A stretch of 64,000 nucleotides of DNA from Bacteroidales bacterium. GTDB lineage: Bacteria > Bacteroidota > Bacteroidia > Bacteroidales > UBA932. Position numbers and translations under genes: made by a program. Where the stretch lies: NCBI GenBank assembly GCA_016282145.1, contig JAEEJZ010000060.1, positions 1 through 64,000 on the forward strand, read 5' to 3'. Position 1 is the first letter of the stretch, and every line of letters starts with the position of its first letter. This document shows positions 37,354-46,299 of this stretch, piece by piece. The notes under the pieces are model-generated. The model saw nothing but the letters and a program-made list of their open reading frames with translations, was not told the origin of the DNA and did no database searches.

Positions 37354-37361
37354 CGAAGTTA
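37354..37361 (-). promoter_or_regulatory. -7-like box just before the small membrane protein gene (minus strand)
   Basis: On the minus strand TAACTTCG (one mismatch from TAnnTTTG) is followed by CAGACC and then the ATG at 37347. The same layout, box plus CAGACA plus ATG, precedes uvrA. It predicts a nearly leaderless mRNA. Confidence 0.45.
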
Positions 37362-37393
37362 CGGATTGTCCGGCAGATTTGCAAAATATTGTC

Positions 37394-37401
37394 TATCTTT
37401 G
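37394..37401 (+). promoter_or_regulatory. -7 box and ribosome binding site for exonuclease III
   Basis: TATCTTTG (exact match) is followed by GGGAGGAAAA, a purine-rich stretch (GGAGG at 37402-37406) that is one of the few Shine-Dalgarno-like sequences in the window. Two ATGs in a row follow at 37418 and 37421. Confidence 0.5.
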
Positions 37402-37420
37402 GGAGGAAAATCACAGGATG

Positions 37421-38176
37421 ATGAAACTGATCAGTTGGAATGTAAACGGACTAAGGGCCGTAGCGGGCAAGGGATTTGCCGATATTTTTCTGAATCTGGA
37501 CGCCGATTACTTCTGCCTGCAGGAGACGAAACTGCAGGCGGGGCAGATTGACTTGGAATTCCCGGGGTGGCAATCCTGGTGGAATTACGCCGACAAAAAA
37601 GGCTATTCCGGAACGGCGATCTACGGCAAACACGACCCTGTGGCCGTAAGTTATGGCATCGGCGTGGATGAATTCGACCACGAAGGCCGGGTGATCACGC
37701 TGGATACCGGGGACTTCTTCCTGGTGAATGTCTATACACCCAACGCCCAGGACGGATTGAGACGGCTGGACTGGCGTATGGCCTGGGAAGACGCCTTCCG
37801 GGAGTACCTGCTGTCCCTGACCGCGAAGAAGGGCGTCGTCGTCTGCGGGGATATGAATGTCGCGCATCAGGAAATCGACCTCAAAAATCCCGCGACCAAC
37901 CATTTCAACCCCGGTTTTTCCGATGAAGAGCGCGAGAAGATGAGCCGGCTGCTCGCTTCCGGATTCCACGACAGTTGGCGCGAGGCGCATCCGCAGGAAG
38001 CGAAGTATTCCTGGTGGTCGTACCGCATGGCGGCGCGGGAGCGGAACGTCGGCTGGCGGATCGATTATTTTCTCGTTTCAGACGCCCTGGCACCCCACAT
38101 CTGTGGCACAGACATCCACAATGACATTTACGGTTCGGACCACTGCCCGGTAGAACTGCAACTCTCCCTGAAATAA
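37421..38176 (+). CDS. xth: Exodeoxyribonuclease III (AP endonuclease)
   Basis: A 251-residue cytoplasmic DNA repair enzyme of the EEP superfamily; it cuts at abasic sites and degrades 3' ends. Motifs in order: ISWNVNGLRA, CLQETKLQ, YSGTAIYGK, VYTPNAQ, CGDMNVAHQEIDLKNP, WRIDYFLVSDAL and SDHCPVELQL, the complete XthA/ExoA set. The track's start at 37334 is an upstream extension; the true start is ATG 37418 or 37421, directly before KLISWNVNG. It differs from the PUL 1 EEP proteins in having no signal peptide and the DNA-repair signature. Confidence 0.96.
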   Translation: MKLISWNVNGLRAVAGKGFADIFLNLDADYFCLQETKLQAGQIDLEFPGWQSWWNYADKKGYSGTAIYGKHDPVAVSYGIGVDEFDHEGRVITLDTGDFFLVNVYTPNAQDGLRRLDWRMAWEDAFREYLLSLTAKKGVVVCGDMNVAHQEIDLKNPATNHFNPGFSDEEREKMSRLLASGFHDSWREAHPQEAKYSWWSYRMAARERNVGWRIDYFLVSDALAPHICGTDIHNDIYGSDHCPVELQLSLK

Positions 38177-38199
38177 GTTGCCGCAGCAGGGCTGGCAGT

Positions 38200-40683
38200 T
38201 TACTTGGTAGAGAAGCGCCATAGGACCTGCAGGAGGACATAGCGGTTGACGCCGTTGTACTCCGCCACGGTCCGGCGCTCGGACGAGAACGAGCGCGTAA
38301 GATTGGCCATCTGGCCGAGCAGGTCGCTGCCCATCAGGCTGATCGACAGTTTGCCTTTGAGGAAGCGCTGGGTGATGCGCGCATTCAGGATGTAGTAATC
38401 GCGGTTCAATTCGGGATAGAGATATCCCCGCTGTATCCAATCGGTAAAATCGGCGCTCAAGGTCATCTTCCAGGGCAGGCGCCCGATGACGGAAAGCCCC
38501 GCGGACAGCGTGAAAGGATCCTGATTCAGTTCCGGCCGGAGATTGCTGCGTTCCATCGTATATTCCCCGCGCAGGTTCAGCGACGCCTCCACCCACCGGC
38601 TCCGCCAGTTCAGGCTGGCCCGCTCGCGCAGCATCATCCGCCCCACGCGGTTCAGTTCATCGGCCTTCGTCCTGGAGTTATACAGATACGAAGGGGTATG
38701 CGCGTATTCCGCAGCGGTATTGCTGCTCAGCGAAAGCAAGGTGCGCGGGAAGGTATAATTCAGCACGACGGAACCTTTTGCTGACCACCTTCCGTCGATA
38801 TTGACCGGCGTCACCGTACGCACGCCGCTCTCCGGATCGTAATCCGAACGGTCGCTCACGGCATTTTTGACGAAGCGCGCCTCGGCGCTGACCACCGCGC
38901 TGAAATGCTTCTTGACATCGGAATGGTTGAAGGAGAAATTTGCCGACTGGGTAAAACTGGGCTTCAAGCCAGGGTTCCCCCTACGGACATAAAGCGGATT
39001 GGTACCGTTGGCTACCGGGAGCATCCGGTCCACGTTCGGCTGCCCGGAGGAACTGCGGTAGGTCAGCACCAGATAGGTATTTTTCGTATGCTTGTAGCGC
39101 AGGGTGAGGTTCGGTGCAAAATTCCAAAGCGTCATGTTGGTATCCTTCTGCACCTCGTTTTCGGGATAAAGGAGCCAGGTCCGCTGGCGGGTGGCGCTGA
39201 CGCCCGCCGTCAGGTTCAGTTTCTTGGTGATATAGCGGTAATTCAGCGTGAAGGTCTGCCCGAAGTAGTGATATTTTCCTGCGGCGCAGCCCGGGGGATA
39301 CAGGGCATCCAGGTTCAGGTCATACAGGTCCCGGCGGCTCTGGTAATACTTGTAGTCGGCACGGTAGGTGGCTTGAAGGAACATCCTTTTGACCAGCGGA
39401 AAACTCGCCGACACCTGTCCCCGCAGTTCTCGCATACCGATGCGTGTATCCAGGGAGGTCCGGGTAAAGCGGATGGAATCCGCACCCGGTGTCACGCGGG
39501 ATTTCTTTTTGTAGTAATGGGTTGTGTAGTCGCGGTCCTGGTCCTCGAAATAGTCGTTGCTGCGCAGATAGGTCTGGAAAGAGAGGCTCGAACCCTTCCA
39601 GGCGGCGAATCGCCGGGTGAAGACAAACTGGACAGCGGCGTCGTAGCGGTCGCTGGCATTCACCCCCCGGTTGAGGGTGGAGTAGGTCAGAGACGGATTG
39701 TTTTCCCTGGAAAGTCCGCCGCAGGAAAGCGAACTGCGACCGGTATAGGTAAAGGAGGGTTTGAAGAAGAACGTCGTCTGTTTGGAGGGACGCCATTCGT
39801 AGTCCAGACGGGCATTGACATTCGTAGAACGGGCTTTCGAGACGCTGCGGTTGTCGGTATCGTAATGACTGGCGGCCGTCATATTCTCGGCACGGGTGCG
39901 CGCCGCCACCCAGCGGACGGCGCCGTCGTAATGGGCGCTGGCGTCGATGGTGCGCTCGGCGGTTTTCAGGGAGTAGGTGGCACCGATATCGCCGCGATGC
40001 CCGTCCCCGGAACTGCCGCCACCGCTTTGGTTCCGTCCGGAGACGTTCGCGCTCACGTTGTTGATGTCGGTGGCATTGGCGATGATGGCCGTATGGCTTT
40101 CCTTCTTCACGCGGTTGGCGTCAACGTGCGCGCGGTAGCGGTTGGAAGTGCCGTAAGCGGCCCGCAATTCATTGTTCCAACCCTTCATAAAGGAAGGTTT
40201 GACCACGACGTCCAGCACCGACTCCTCCTCCCCGTCATCGATTCCGGTAATCCGGGAAAAATCCGACGGCCGCTCGTAGGCCTTGATTTTCTCCAGCATC
40301 CGCGCAGGGATGTTCTTCAAGCCCTTTTTGACATCGCCGCCAAAGAATTTCTTGCCATTGACCAGCAACTGTTTCACCGGCTTCCCGTTCAGGGAGACAT
40401 TGCCGCTTTCGTCCACCTCGATCCCGGGAATCTTCTCCAGGAGTGCCGCCAGGTCCGCGTCATCCTCCACGATGAAGGCCGAGGTATTGATGACCACCGT
40501 GTCGGCAACCACCGTCATCGGAGGCGCCTTTTCCGTAACCAGGGCGGGCTGGAGCACCTGCACCTCCGACAGGGGCGTCTGTGTGCCGCCGGGAGGCTGG
40601 TCCGGTTCCTGCGCCCTGCCGGCGAAAAGCGGCAACAGGAACAGGGAAAGGAGGCTAACGCTTCTCCGGACGCAGTTTGGCAT
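38200..40683 (-). CDS. Outer-membrane beta-barrel/TonB-receptor-like protein
   Basis: An 827-residue protein with a signal peptide ending near GRAQE. A plug-like domain follows: VVADTVVINTSAFIVEDDADLAALLEKIPGIEVDESGNVSLNGKPVKQLLVNGKKFF is the signature of the Bacteroidota outer-membrane beta-barrel family related to TonB-dependent receptors (quoted here as one region in pieces: DTVVINTSAF, LLEKIPGIEVDESG, GKPVKQLLVNGKKFF). The remaining 650 residues are barrel strands, ending VNRYVLLQVLWRFSTK. There is no N-terminal carboxypeptidase-regulatory domain, unlike many relatives, and no SusD partner. The cargo is unknown. Its start overlaps the uvrD end by 29 bases. Confidence 0.85.
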   Translation of the reverse strand: MPNCVRRSVSLLSLFLLPLFAGRAQEPDQPPGGTQTPLSEVQVLQPALVTEKAPPMTVVADTVVINTSAFIVEDDADLAALLEKIPGIEVDESGNVSLNGKPVKQLLVNGKKFFGGDVKKGLKNIPARMLEKIKAYERPSDFSRITGIDDGEEESVLDVVVKPSFMKGWNNELRAAYGTSNRYRAHVDANRVKKESHTAIIANATDINNVSANVSGRNQSGGGSSGDGHRGDIGATYSLKTAERTIDASAHYDGAVRWVAARTRAENMTAASHYDTDNRSVSKARSTNVNARLDYEWRPSKQTTFFFKPSFTYTGRSSLSCGGLSRENNPSLTYSTLNRGVNASDRYDAAVQFVFTRRFAAWKGSSLSFQTYLRSNDYFEDQDRDYTTHYYKKKSRVTPGADSIRFTRTSLDTRIGMRELRGQVSASFPLVKRMFLQATYRADYKYYQSRRDLYDLNLDALYPPGCAAGKYHYFGQTFTLNYRYITKKLNLTAGVSATRQRTWLLYPENEVQKDTNMTLWNFAPNLTLRYKHTKNTYLVLTYRSSSGQPNVDRMLPVANGTNPLYVRRGNPGLKPSFTQSANFSFNHSDVKKHFSAVVSAEARFVKNAVSDRSDYDPESGVRTVTPVNIDGRWSAKGSVVLNYTFPRTLLSLSSNTAAEYAHTPSYLYNSRTKADELNRVGRMMLRERASLNWRSRWVEASLNLRGEYTMERSNLRPELNQDPFTLSAGLSVIGRLPWKMTLSADFTDWIQRGYLYPELNRDYYILNARITQRFLKGKLSISLMGSDLLGQMANLTRSFSSERRTVAEYNGVNRYVLLQVLWRFSTK

Positions 40684-43021
40684 ATTTGAGCAGGAGGAGT
40701 TTTTCTCCGTAAATATCGAAGTTGATGCGGGCCTTCATCTCCGGGTAGGCGCCGCTGATGTTCAGGATGGTGCCGCCGCCGAAGCGGTTGTGTTCGATGC
40801 GCTCCCCTTCGAAGAGTTCGGTCATCGGCACGGGGACGAAGCCGGGGTCGATGATATCCGGCTTGGCGGGCGCGACCGGACGCGAGGGCGACGCGGCGGG
40901 ATGCGGGGTCTCGACGGGACGCGGGGAGCCGGAGCCGGGCACGGCGCGCGAAGGAGTGAAAGGACGCCGCCCGAAGGGGCGCTCCGCGAAGCCGGACGGG
41001 CGCTCGGAAAAGCCCGAAAACACGCTCCGGGATGCCTGCTCAGGCGGATTCTCGAAGAATCTCGGGTCGATTTCCCGAAGGAAGCGGCTGGGACGGTTGT
41101 ATTCGTGTTTCCCGTTGCGCAGCCGGGACTCGGCCCGGCTGACATAGACCGCCTTCTGGGCCCGGGTAAGGGCGACATAGCAGAGCCGCCTTTCCTCTTC
41201 CAGTTCCGAAGGCGTAATCAGCGTCCCTCCGGAGGGGAACAGGTTTTCTTCCAGGCCCACGACGAAGACATAGGGGAACTCCAGGCCTTTGGCGGAGTGC
41301 ACCGTCATCAGCGCAATCCGGTTGCGGTCGTCCTCGTCGCCCTCGGCCACATCGACGTTGCTCAGCAACGAGACGTTTTCCAGGTAGTCCGTCAGCGTAA
41401 TCAGGGCATTCTCCCGCTCTTCCCCGGCCTGTTCTTCGATATAGGCCGCCACGGAGTTCAGCAGTTCGTCCACATTGGCCATACGCGCCTGCCCCTCCAC
41501 GGAAGTATCGGCTTTGTAGAAAGCGTAGAGGCCGCTGGCGTCCGCAATCCGGCGGGCGAGTTCATAGGCGTCGGTCGTGGGCACCGCCTCCGAGAACGAG
41601 GCCACCAGGGCGCAGAAATTGCGCAGTTTCTGCAGCGCAGCGTCCTTCAGGGCAAGGTCCCCGGCGGCGACGGTCCTGTACAGGCTCAGTGCGCGTCCCC
41701 TTGCCTCCTCTGCGAGAACGGCAAGGGTCGTCTCCCCGATGCCGCGCGAAGGTTTGCCGATGGCGCGCTTGAAGGCTTCATCGTCCGAAGGATTGACCGC
41801 CAGTTTGAACCAGGCCATCACGTCCTTGACCTCCATACGTTCGAAGAAGGAATTGCCCGAATAGATCTGATAGGGCAGATTCCGGCGGCGCAGCGCTTCC
41901 TCCAGCGCGCGGGACTGCGCGTTGGTGCGGTAGAGGATCGCGAAATCGCGGTACTGGGCCCCGTCGCTGCGCATCCGCTCCAGGATGGCCGAACTGACGA
42001 GCACGGCCTCGGTGATGTCGCTGTCCGCGTTGATGAGCCGGATCCGGTCGCCCTCCTCCCCTTCGGAATAGCATTCCTTGGGGATGCGCCCCTCGTTGTG
42101 CGCGATCAGCGAATTGGCCGCGCCGACGATATTGCGCGTGGAGCGGTAGTTGCGCTCGAGGCGGAAAATCCGGCACTCGGGATAGTCCTTTCTGAAATTG
42201 AGGATATTTTCAATCTTGGCCCCGCGGAAGGCATAGATGGACTGCGAATCGTCGCCCACCACGCAGATGTTATGGTGCGCGGCCGCCAGTTTGCGGATAA
42301 TCACGTACTGCGCGAAATTCGTATCCTGGTACTCGTCCACCATGATGTAGGAGAAGCGCCCGGCAATCTCGGCGCATGCCTCCGGGAAATCGCGCAGCAG
42401 GAGGTTCATATTGACGAGGATATCGTCGAAGTCCATCACCCCCGCCTGTTTGCATTTGCGCTGGTAGAGTTCGTACACATCGGCGGTGCGGGGTTTCTTC
42501 GCCCGCGCATCCGCCTCCGTCAGTTCCGGGCGGTTACGGTATTCTCCCGGCAGCACCAGCGCGTTCTTGGCCCCGGAGATGCGGGAGAGCATTTCCTTGG
42601 GTTTATAGACCTTGTCGTCCAGCCCGAGTTCCTTGATGCAGGTCTTCAGCGCGCTGTGCGAATCGGAGGTATCGTAGATGGTGAAATTGGCGGGATAGCC
42701 CAGCGCATCCGCATAGTTGCGCAGGAAACGCACGAAGACCGAATGGAAGGTTCCGGCGACGACGCGGCGTGCCCTTTCCTCCCCCACCATCAGCGCGATG
42801 CGCTCCTTCATCTCGCCCGCCGCCTTCTTGGTAAAAGTCAGCGCCAGCACGCGCCAGGGCTCGGTTCCGCCGGCCAGGATATAGGCTACGCGGCTCGTCA
42901 ATACCCGGGTTTTCCCCGAACCGGCTCCCGCCACGATCAGGGACGGTCCCTGCGTGCATTCCACCGCCTCCCGCTGTGCCCGGTTCAGCCCTTCCAGTAT
43001 CTTTTCCGCAGCTTTTTCCAT
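40655..43021 (-). CDS. uvrD: UvrD/PcrA-type DNA helicase
   Basis: A 788-residue superfamily 1A 3'-5' helicase acting in nucleotide excision and mismatch repair and in removing RecA. Motifs: Q motif and Walker A (LNRAQREAVE, VAGAGSGKTRVLT), Ia (ALTFTKKAAGEMKERI), II (IMVDEYQDTN), III (VVGDDSQSIYAFRGA), IV (RLERNYRST), V (LMTVHSAKGLEFPYVFVVGLEENLFP, seen in two pieces) and VI (EERRLCYVALTRAQ). A Pro/Arg/Ser-rich linker (about 660-735) leads to a C-terminal Tudor-like domain (GERIEHNRFGGGTILNI). Intact. Confidence 0.96.
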   Translation of the reverse strand: MEKAAEKILEGLNRAQREAVECTQGPSLIVAGAGSGKTRVLTSRVAYILAGGTEPWRVLALTFTKKAAGEMKERIALMVGEERARRVVAGTFHSVFVRFLRNYADALGYPANFTIYDTSDSHSALKTCIKELGLDDKVYKPKEMLSRISGAKNALVLPGEYRNRPELTEADARAKKPRTADVYELYQRKCKQAGVMDFDDILVNMNLLLRDFPEACAEIAGRFSYIMVDEYQDTNFAQYVIIRKLAAAHHNICVVGDDSQSIYAFRGAKIENILNFRKDYPECRIFRLERNYRSTRNIVGAANSLIAHNEGRIPKECYSEGEEGDRIRLINADSDITEAVLVSSAILERMRSDGAQYRDFAILYRTNAQSRALEEALRRRNLPYQIYSGNSFFERMEVKDVMAWFKLAVNPSDDEAFKRAIGKPSRGIGETTLAVLAEEARGRALSLYRTVAAGDLALKDAALQKLRNFCALVASFSEAVPTTDAYELARRIADASGLYAFYKADTSVEGQARMANVDELLNSVAAYIEEQAGEERENALITLTDYLENVSLLSNVDVAEGDEDDRNRIALMTVHSAKGLEFPYVFVVGLEENLFPSGGTLITPSELEEERRLCYVALTRAQKAVYVSRAESRLRNGKHEYNRPSRFLREIDPRFFENPPEQASRSVFSGFSERPSGFAERPFGRRPFTPSRAVPGSGSPRPVETPHPAASPSRPVAPAKPDIIDPGFVPVPMTELFEGERIEHNRFGGGTILNISGAYPEMKARINFDIYGEKLLLLKYAKLRPEKR

Positions 43022-43040
43022 ACGCTTTCAATGTCGTTTA

Positions 43041-43069
43041 CAAAAATAGGATATTTTTTCGTAACTTCG
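43041..43069. promoter_or_regulatory. Overlapping divergent promoters of uvrD (-) and nqrA (+)
   Basis: On the minus strand TATTTTTG (43048-43041) is the -7 box of uvrD, 20 bases before its ATG. On the plus strand TAACTTCG (43062-43069) is a -7-like box for nqrA, 36 bases before its ATG. At normal spacing the -33 region of each promoter would fall on the -7 box of the other, so RNA polymerase could not occupy both at once. Confidence 0.5.
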
Positions 43070-43105
43070 CGCCGCGATTTTTCGACAATAATAATTATAG
43101 GATAC

Positions 43106-44440
43106 ATGTCAGATTTCATCGTTTTGAAAAAGGGTCTCGACCTTCCCGTAACCGGGGCGGCGAAGCCCGTTGTCTGCAAATCGATCGTGTCCCGCTTCGT
43201 CGCCGTCGAGCCCGTGACGCTCAAGGGCTTCTCCCCCCGCCTTCTGGTGAAGGAAGGGGATGGCGTGCTGTGCGGGTCGCCCGTCCTTGCGGACAAGAAC
43301 AACCCCGAGATCCTGATGACCTCGCCGGTCAGCGGGACAGTGAAAGAAATCGTACGCGGAGAGAAGCGCAAACTGCTCGCCGTATGCATTGAAACTGCGG
43401 ACAAGCAGGAAGCGGCGGCCTTCAAAGCGGATGCTTCCGATGCGGCTTCCGTGCGCAAGGGCCTGCTCGAGAGCGGCCTCTGGCTCCAGTTGCGGCAGCG
43501 TCCCTACGGCATCATCGCCGATCCGTCGGTCAGCCCGAAATGCATCTACATCTCCAGCTTCTACACCGGTCCGCTCGCTGCCGACAGCGCTTTCTGCCTC
43601 GGCAATGAACTCGGAGCGATGCAGGCGGGCATCGATGCGCTGGGCAAGATCGCGCCGGTGCATATCGGCGTATGCGAAAATTCCGTCTTCGCAGGCCTGA
43701 GCGGCGCGACGGTCCACTGCTTCAAGGGACCGCACCCCGCGGGCAATGCCGGCGTACAGATCAGCCACGTCTGTCCCATCGCCAAGGGCGATACCGTCTG
43801 GACCCTCAGCCCGGAAGGGCTTGCCGCCATCGGCAAATTCTTCCTGAAGGGCAAGCTGGACCTGCGCCGCAAAGTGGCGGTGACGGGCCCTGCGGCCATC
43901 GAGCCCGCGTATGTCGAGGCAGTGCCCGGTACGCCGATGGCGGAATTCCAGAGCTTCTGGGGCGCCGATGCCGAAGGACTGCGCATCATCAGCGGCGATC
44001 TGCTCAGCGGCCGTACGGTCGGAGCGGAAGGCTGCCTGGGCTTCGGCGACAATCAGGTGACCATCATCCGCGAAGGCACCGAGAAGGAGTATTTCGGCTG
44101 GATCCGCCCGCTGCGCTGGAATCAGTTCAGCACCGACAGGGCCTATTTCAGCTGGCTCATGCCCTGGCGCCGCTACAATATGGACACCAACCTGCACGGC
44201 GGCAAGCGCGCCTTCCTGATGAACGACGCCTATTATGCCAAGATGCTGCCGATGGACATCTACCCCATTTTCCTCGTGAAGGCCTGCCTGGCGGGAGACA
44301 TCGAGAAGATGGAGAAATTCGGCATCTATGAAGTGCTCCCCGAGGACCTCGCGCTCTGCGAGTTCGTGGACCCGAGCAAGAACGACCTCCAGGAAATCAT
44401 CGCACAAGGCATTGACCTTATGCTTAAAGAAATGGCTTAG
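43106..44440 (+). CDS. nqrA: Na+-translocating NADH:quinone reductase subunit A
   Basis: A 444-residue subunit of the Na+-NQR respiratory complex (quinone-binding, peripheral). The track shows it as part of a 1385-residue ORF from 40283, but everything before 43106 is an antisense shadow of uvrD; the real start MSDFIVLKKGLDLPVTG is the normal NqrA N-terminus. Other marks: VLCGSPVLADKNNPEILMTSPVSG in pieces (biotinyl-lipoyl-like start), VHIGVCENSVFAGLSGA, and YFGWIRPLRWNQFS. It is followed 5 bases later by nqrB. Confidence 0.95.
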   Translation: MSDFIVLKKGLDLPVTGAAKPVVCKSIVSRFVAVEPVTLKGFSPRLLVKEGDGVLCGSPVLADKNNPEILMTSPVSGTVKEIVRGEKRKLLAVCIETADKQEAAAFKADASDAASVRKGLLESGLWLQLRQRPYGIIADPSVSPKCIYISSFYTGPLAADSAFCLGNELGAMQAGIDALGKIAPVHIGVCENSVFAGLSGATVHCFKGPHPAGNAGVQISHVCPIAKGDTVWTLSPEGLAAIGKFFLKGKLDLRRKVAVTGPAAIEPAYVEAVPGTPMAEFQSFWGADAEGLRIISGDLLSGRTVGAEGCLGFGDNQVTIIREGTEKEYFGWIRPLRWNQFSTDRAYFSWLMPWRRYNMDTNLHGGKRAFLMNDAYYAKMLPMDIYPIFLVKACLAGDIEKMEKFGIYEVLPEDLALCEFVDPSKNDLQEIIAQGIDLMLKEMA

Positions 44441-44445
44441 AAGAG

Positions 44446-45558
44446 ATGCTTCCGATTTTTGAAAAAGGCGGAAAACTGGGCTGGTTGCACAGCACCGCCG
44501 ACGCTTTCGATACTTTTCTCGCCGTTCCCGGCACGGTGACGCGCAAAGGTGCGCACGTTCGGGACGCCGTGGATTTGAAGCGCATTATCATCCTCGCCCT
44601 GATCGCCGTGATTCCCGCCGCCCTGTTCGGTATGTGGAACGTGGGCTATCAGCACGGACTTGCCATCGGGGATGCGCGCCTGAATATTCTGGGGAACTGG
44701 TGGTTCGGTTTCCTGCGCGTGCTGCCCATCTACGTGGTGGCTTACGCCACAGGTCTGTTCATCGAGTTCGGAACGGCACAGATCCGTAACGAAGAGGTCA
44801 ACGAGGGCTTCCTTATGACCGGCTTCCTCATTCCGCTCATCATCCCCGTCACCACGCCCCTGTGGATGGTCGGGCTGGCTACCGCCTTCTCCGTGATTTT
44901 CTGCAAGGAAATCTTCGGCGGTACCGGAATGAACATCTGGAACCCCGCCCTGGTGGCGCGTGCCTTCCTGTTCTTCTCCTATCCCAACCAGATGTCCGGC
45001 TCTCAGTGCTGGATCGCCTTCAAGAAGGGAGAAACGATGCTGGACGCCTGCACCGGCGCCACGCCGCTCGCCCTGGACGGTCCTGCCCAGTACGGCACCT
45101 CCTGGTGGGATCTTTTCCTCGGCACCGTTCCCGGCTCCGTGGGTGAGACCTCGGTGCTCTGCATCCTGCTCGGTGCGTTCCTGCTGCTCTGGACCGGCGT
45201 CGGCAGCTGGAAGATCATGGCCGGCTCGGTGCTCGGCGCCCTGCTGGTGGGCTGGCTGGGCCATATCGGCGGAATCACTGAAATCCCCGCCTGGATGCAG
45301 CTCCTCTACGGCGGCTTTGCCTTCGGTACGGTGTTCATGGCGACGGACCCCGTCACTTCCTGCCAGACCGAATGCGGCAAATGGCTCTACGGCCTGCTGA
45401 TCGGTATGCTCTGCATCACCGTCCGTCTGTTCAACCCCGGCTATGCCGAGGGTATGATGCTCGCCATCCTCTTTGCGAACACGATGGCGCCGCTGATCGA
45501 CCACTGCGTGGTCAGCGTACATGTCTCGCGCAAGAACAAGAAACTTAAAACCGCCTGA
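44446..45558 (+). CDS. nqrB: Na+-NQR subunit B
   Basis: A 370-residue integral membrane subunit with about 10 hydrophobic helices, carrying covalent FMN and riboflavin in this family. The N-terminal cytosolic stretch (KLGWLHSTADAFDTFL) and the FMN-attachment motif region (ACTGATPLALDG, with the Thr that carries FMN by phosphoester) are present. KEIFGGTGMNIWNPALVARAF is a strong family signature. It follows nqrA by 5 bases and precedes nqrC by 3. Confidence 0.95.
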   Translation: MLPIFEKGGKLGWLHSTADAFDTFLAVPGTVTRKGAHVRDAVDLKRIIILALIAVIPAALFGMWNVGYQHGLAIGDARLNILGNWWFGFLRVLPIYVVAYATGLFIEFGTAQIRNEEVNEGFLMTGFLIPLIIPVTTPLWMVGLATAFSVIFCKEIFGGTGMNIWNPALVARAFLFFSYPNQMSGSQCWIAFKKGETMLDACTGATPLALDGPAQYGTSWWDLFLGTVPGSVGETSVLCILLGAFLLLWTGVGSWKIMAGSVLGALLVGWLGHIGGITEIPAWMQLLYGGFAFGTVFMATDPVTSCQTECGKWLYGLLIGMLCITVRLFNPGYAEGMMLAILFANTMAPLIDHCVVSVHVSRKNKKLKTA

Positions 45559-45561
45559 GCC

Positions 45562-46296
45562 ATGAATACCAACAGTAACGTGTATACCGTCATTTATACG
45601 ACGCTCATCGTGGTCGTCGTGGCCTCGCTGCTTGCTTTCGTGGCGATGAAACTCGGGCCCGCACAGCAGGCCAACGCCAAAGCGGAAACCCTGCGCCAGA
45701 TGATGAGCGCCGCGCAGATCAAACCGGCGGAGGAGCTCTACGCAATGTCCAATGCCGATATTCTCCAGCTTTACGCCGATACCATCGCCGAGGCTTATAC
45801 CATCGGCGCCGACGGCCAGCCCAACGGCAGCCTTTCGGTGGAAAAGGGCAAGATCGAACTGATCGACAAGCTCAAACCGCAGAACAAGGCCATCCTGGCC
45901 GGAGCGGCCGTCACCCTTCCGGTGTACGTCTTCCAATCCGGCATGAAGGTGATTCCCATCTACGGCGCCGGCCTCTGGGGCCCGGTCTGGGGCTATGTCG
46001 CTTTCCAGCCCGACGGCCGCACCATCGCCGGAGCCTTCTTCGACCACGAATCCGAAACGCCCGGTCTGGGTGCCAAGATCAAGGACGAGTCCTGGTTCCG
46101 CGAGAAATTCGTCGGCAAGACCGTATTATGGAGTGAAAGCCCCGCCTTCCGGCTCGAGAAGAACGCCGAAGCGGATGGCAGCGTCAACGCGGTGGATGCC
46201 ATTACCGGTGCGACGATGACCTCCAAGGGTCTGAACGAAGCCCTGAACGTCTGGTTCAAGGCCTATGAGAAGCATTTTAACAGAGAGGAGGAATAA
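45562..46296 (+). CDS. nqrC: Na+-NQR subunit C
   Basis: A 244-residue subunit with one N-terminal membrane helix (VIYTTLIVVVVASLLAFVAM) and a periplasmic FMN-binding domain. The covalent FMN site is the Thr in the SGAT-like motif ITGATMTSKGLNE; GAGLWGPVWGYVAF is also typical. Spacing to nqrD is 3 bases. Confidence 0.95.
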   Translation: MNTNSNVYTVIYTTLIVVVVASLLAFVAMKLGPAQQANAKAETLRQMMSAAQIKPAEELYAMSNADILQLYADTIAEAYTIGADGQPNGSLSVEKGKIELIDKLKPQNKAILAGAAVTLPVYVFQSGMKVIPIYGAGLWGPVWGYVAFQPDGRTIAGAFFDHESETPGLGAKIKDESWFREKFVGKTVLWSESPAFRLEKNAEADGSVNAVDAITGATMTSKGLNEALNVWFKAYEKHFNREEE

Positions 46297-46299
46297 GCC

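Noticed and set aside
37421-38176. Exonuclease III considered as part of the EEP theme of PUL 1
   Set aside because: It is a cytoplasmic DNA-repair enzyme by motif and lacks a signal peptide; it is 11 kb from the PUL and has its own promoter.
40283-43105. 5' two thirds of the 1385-residue plus-strand ORF that ends in nqrA
   Set aside because: It is antisense to uvrD and the outer-membrane barrel gene; the real NqrA N-terminus begins at 43106. The open frame is a by-product of GC-rich codon use.
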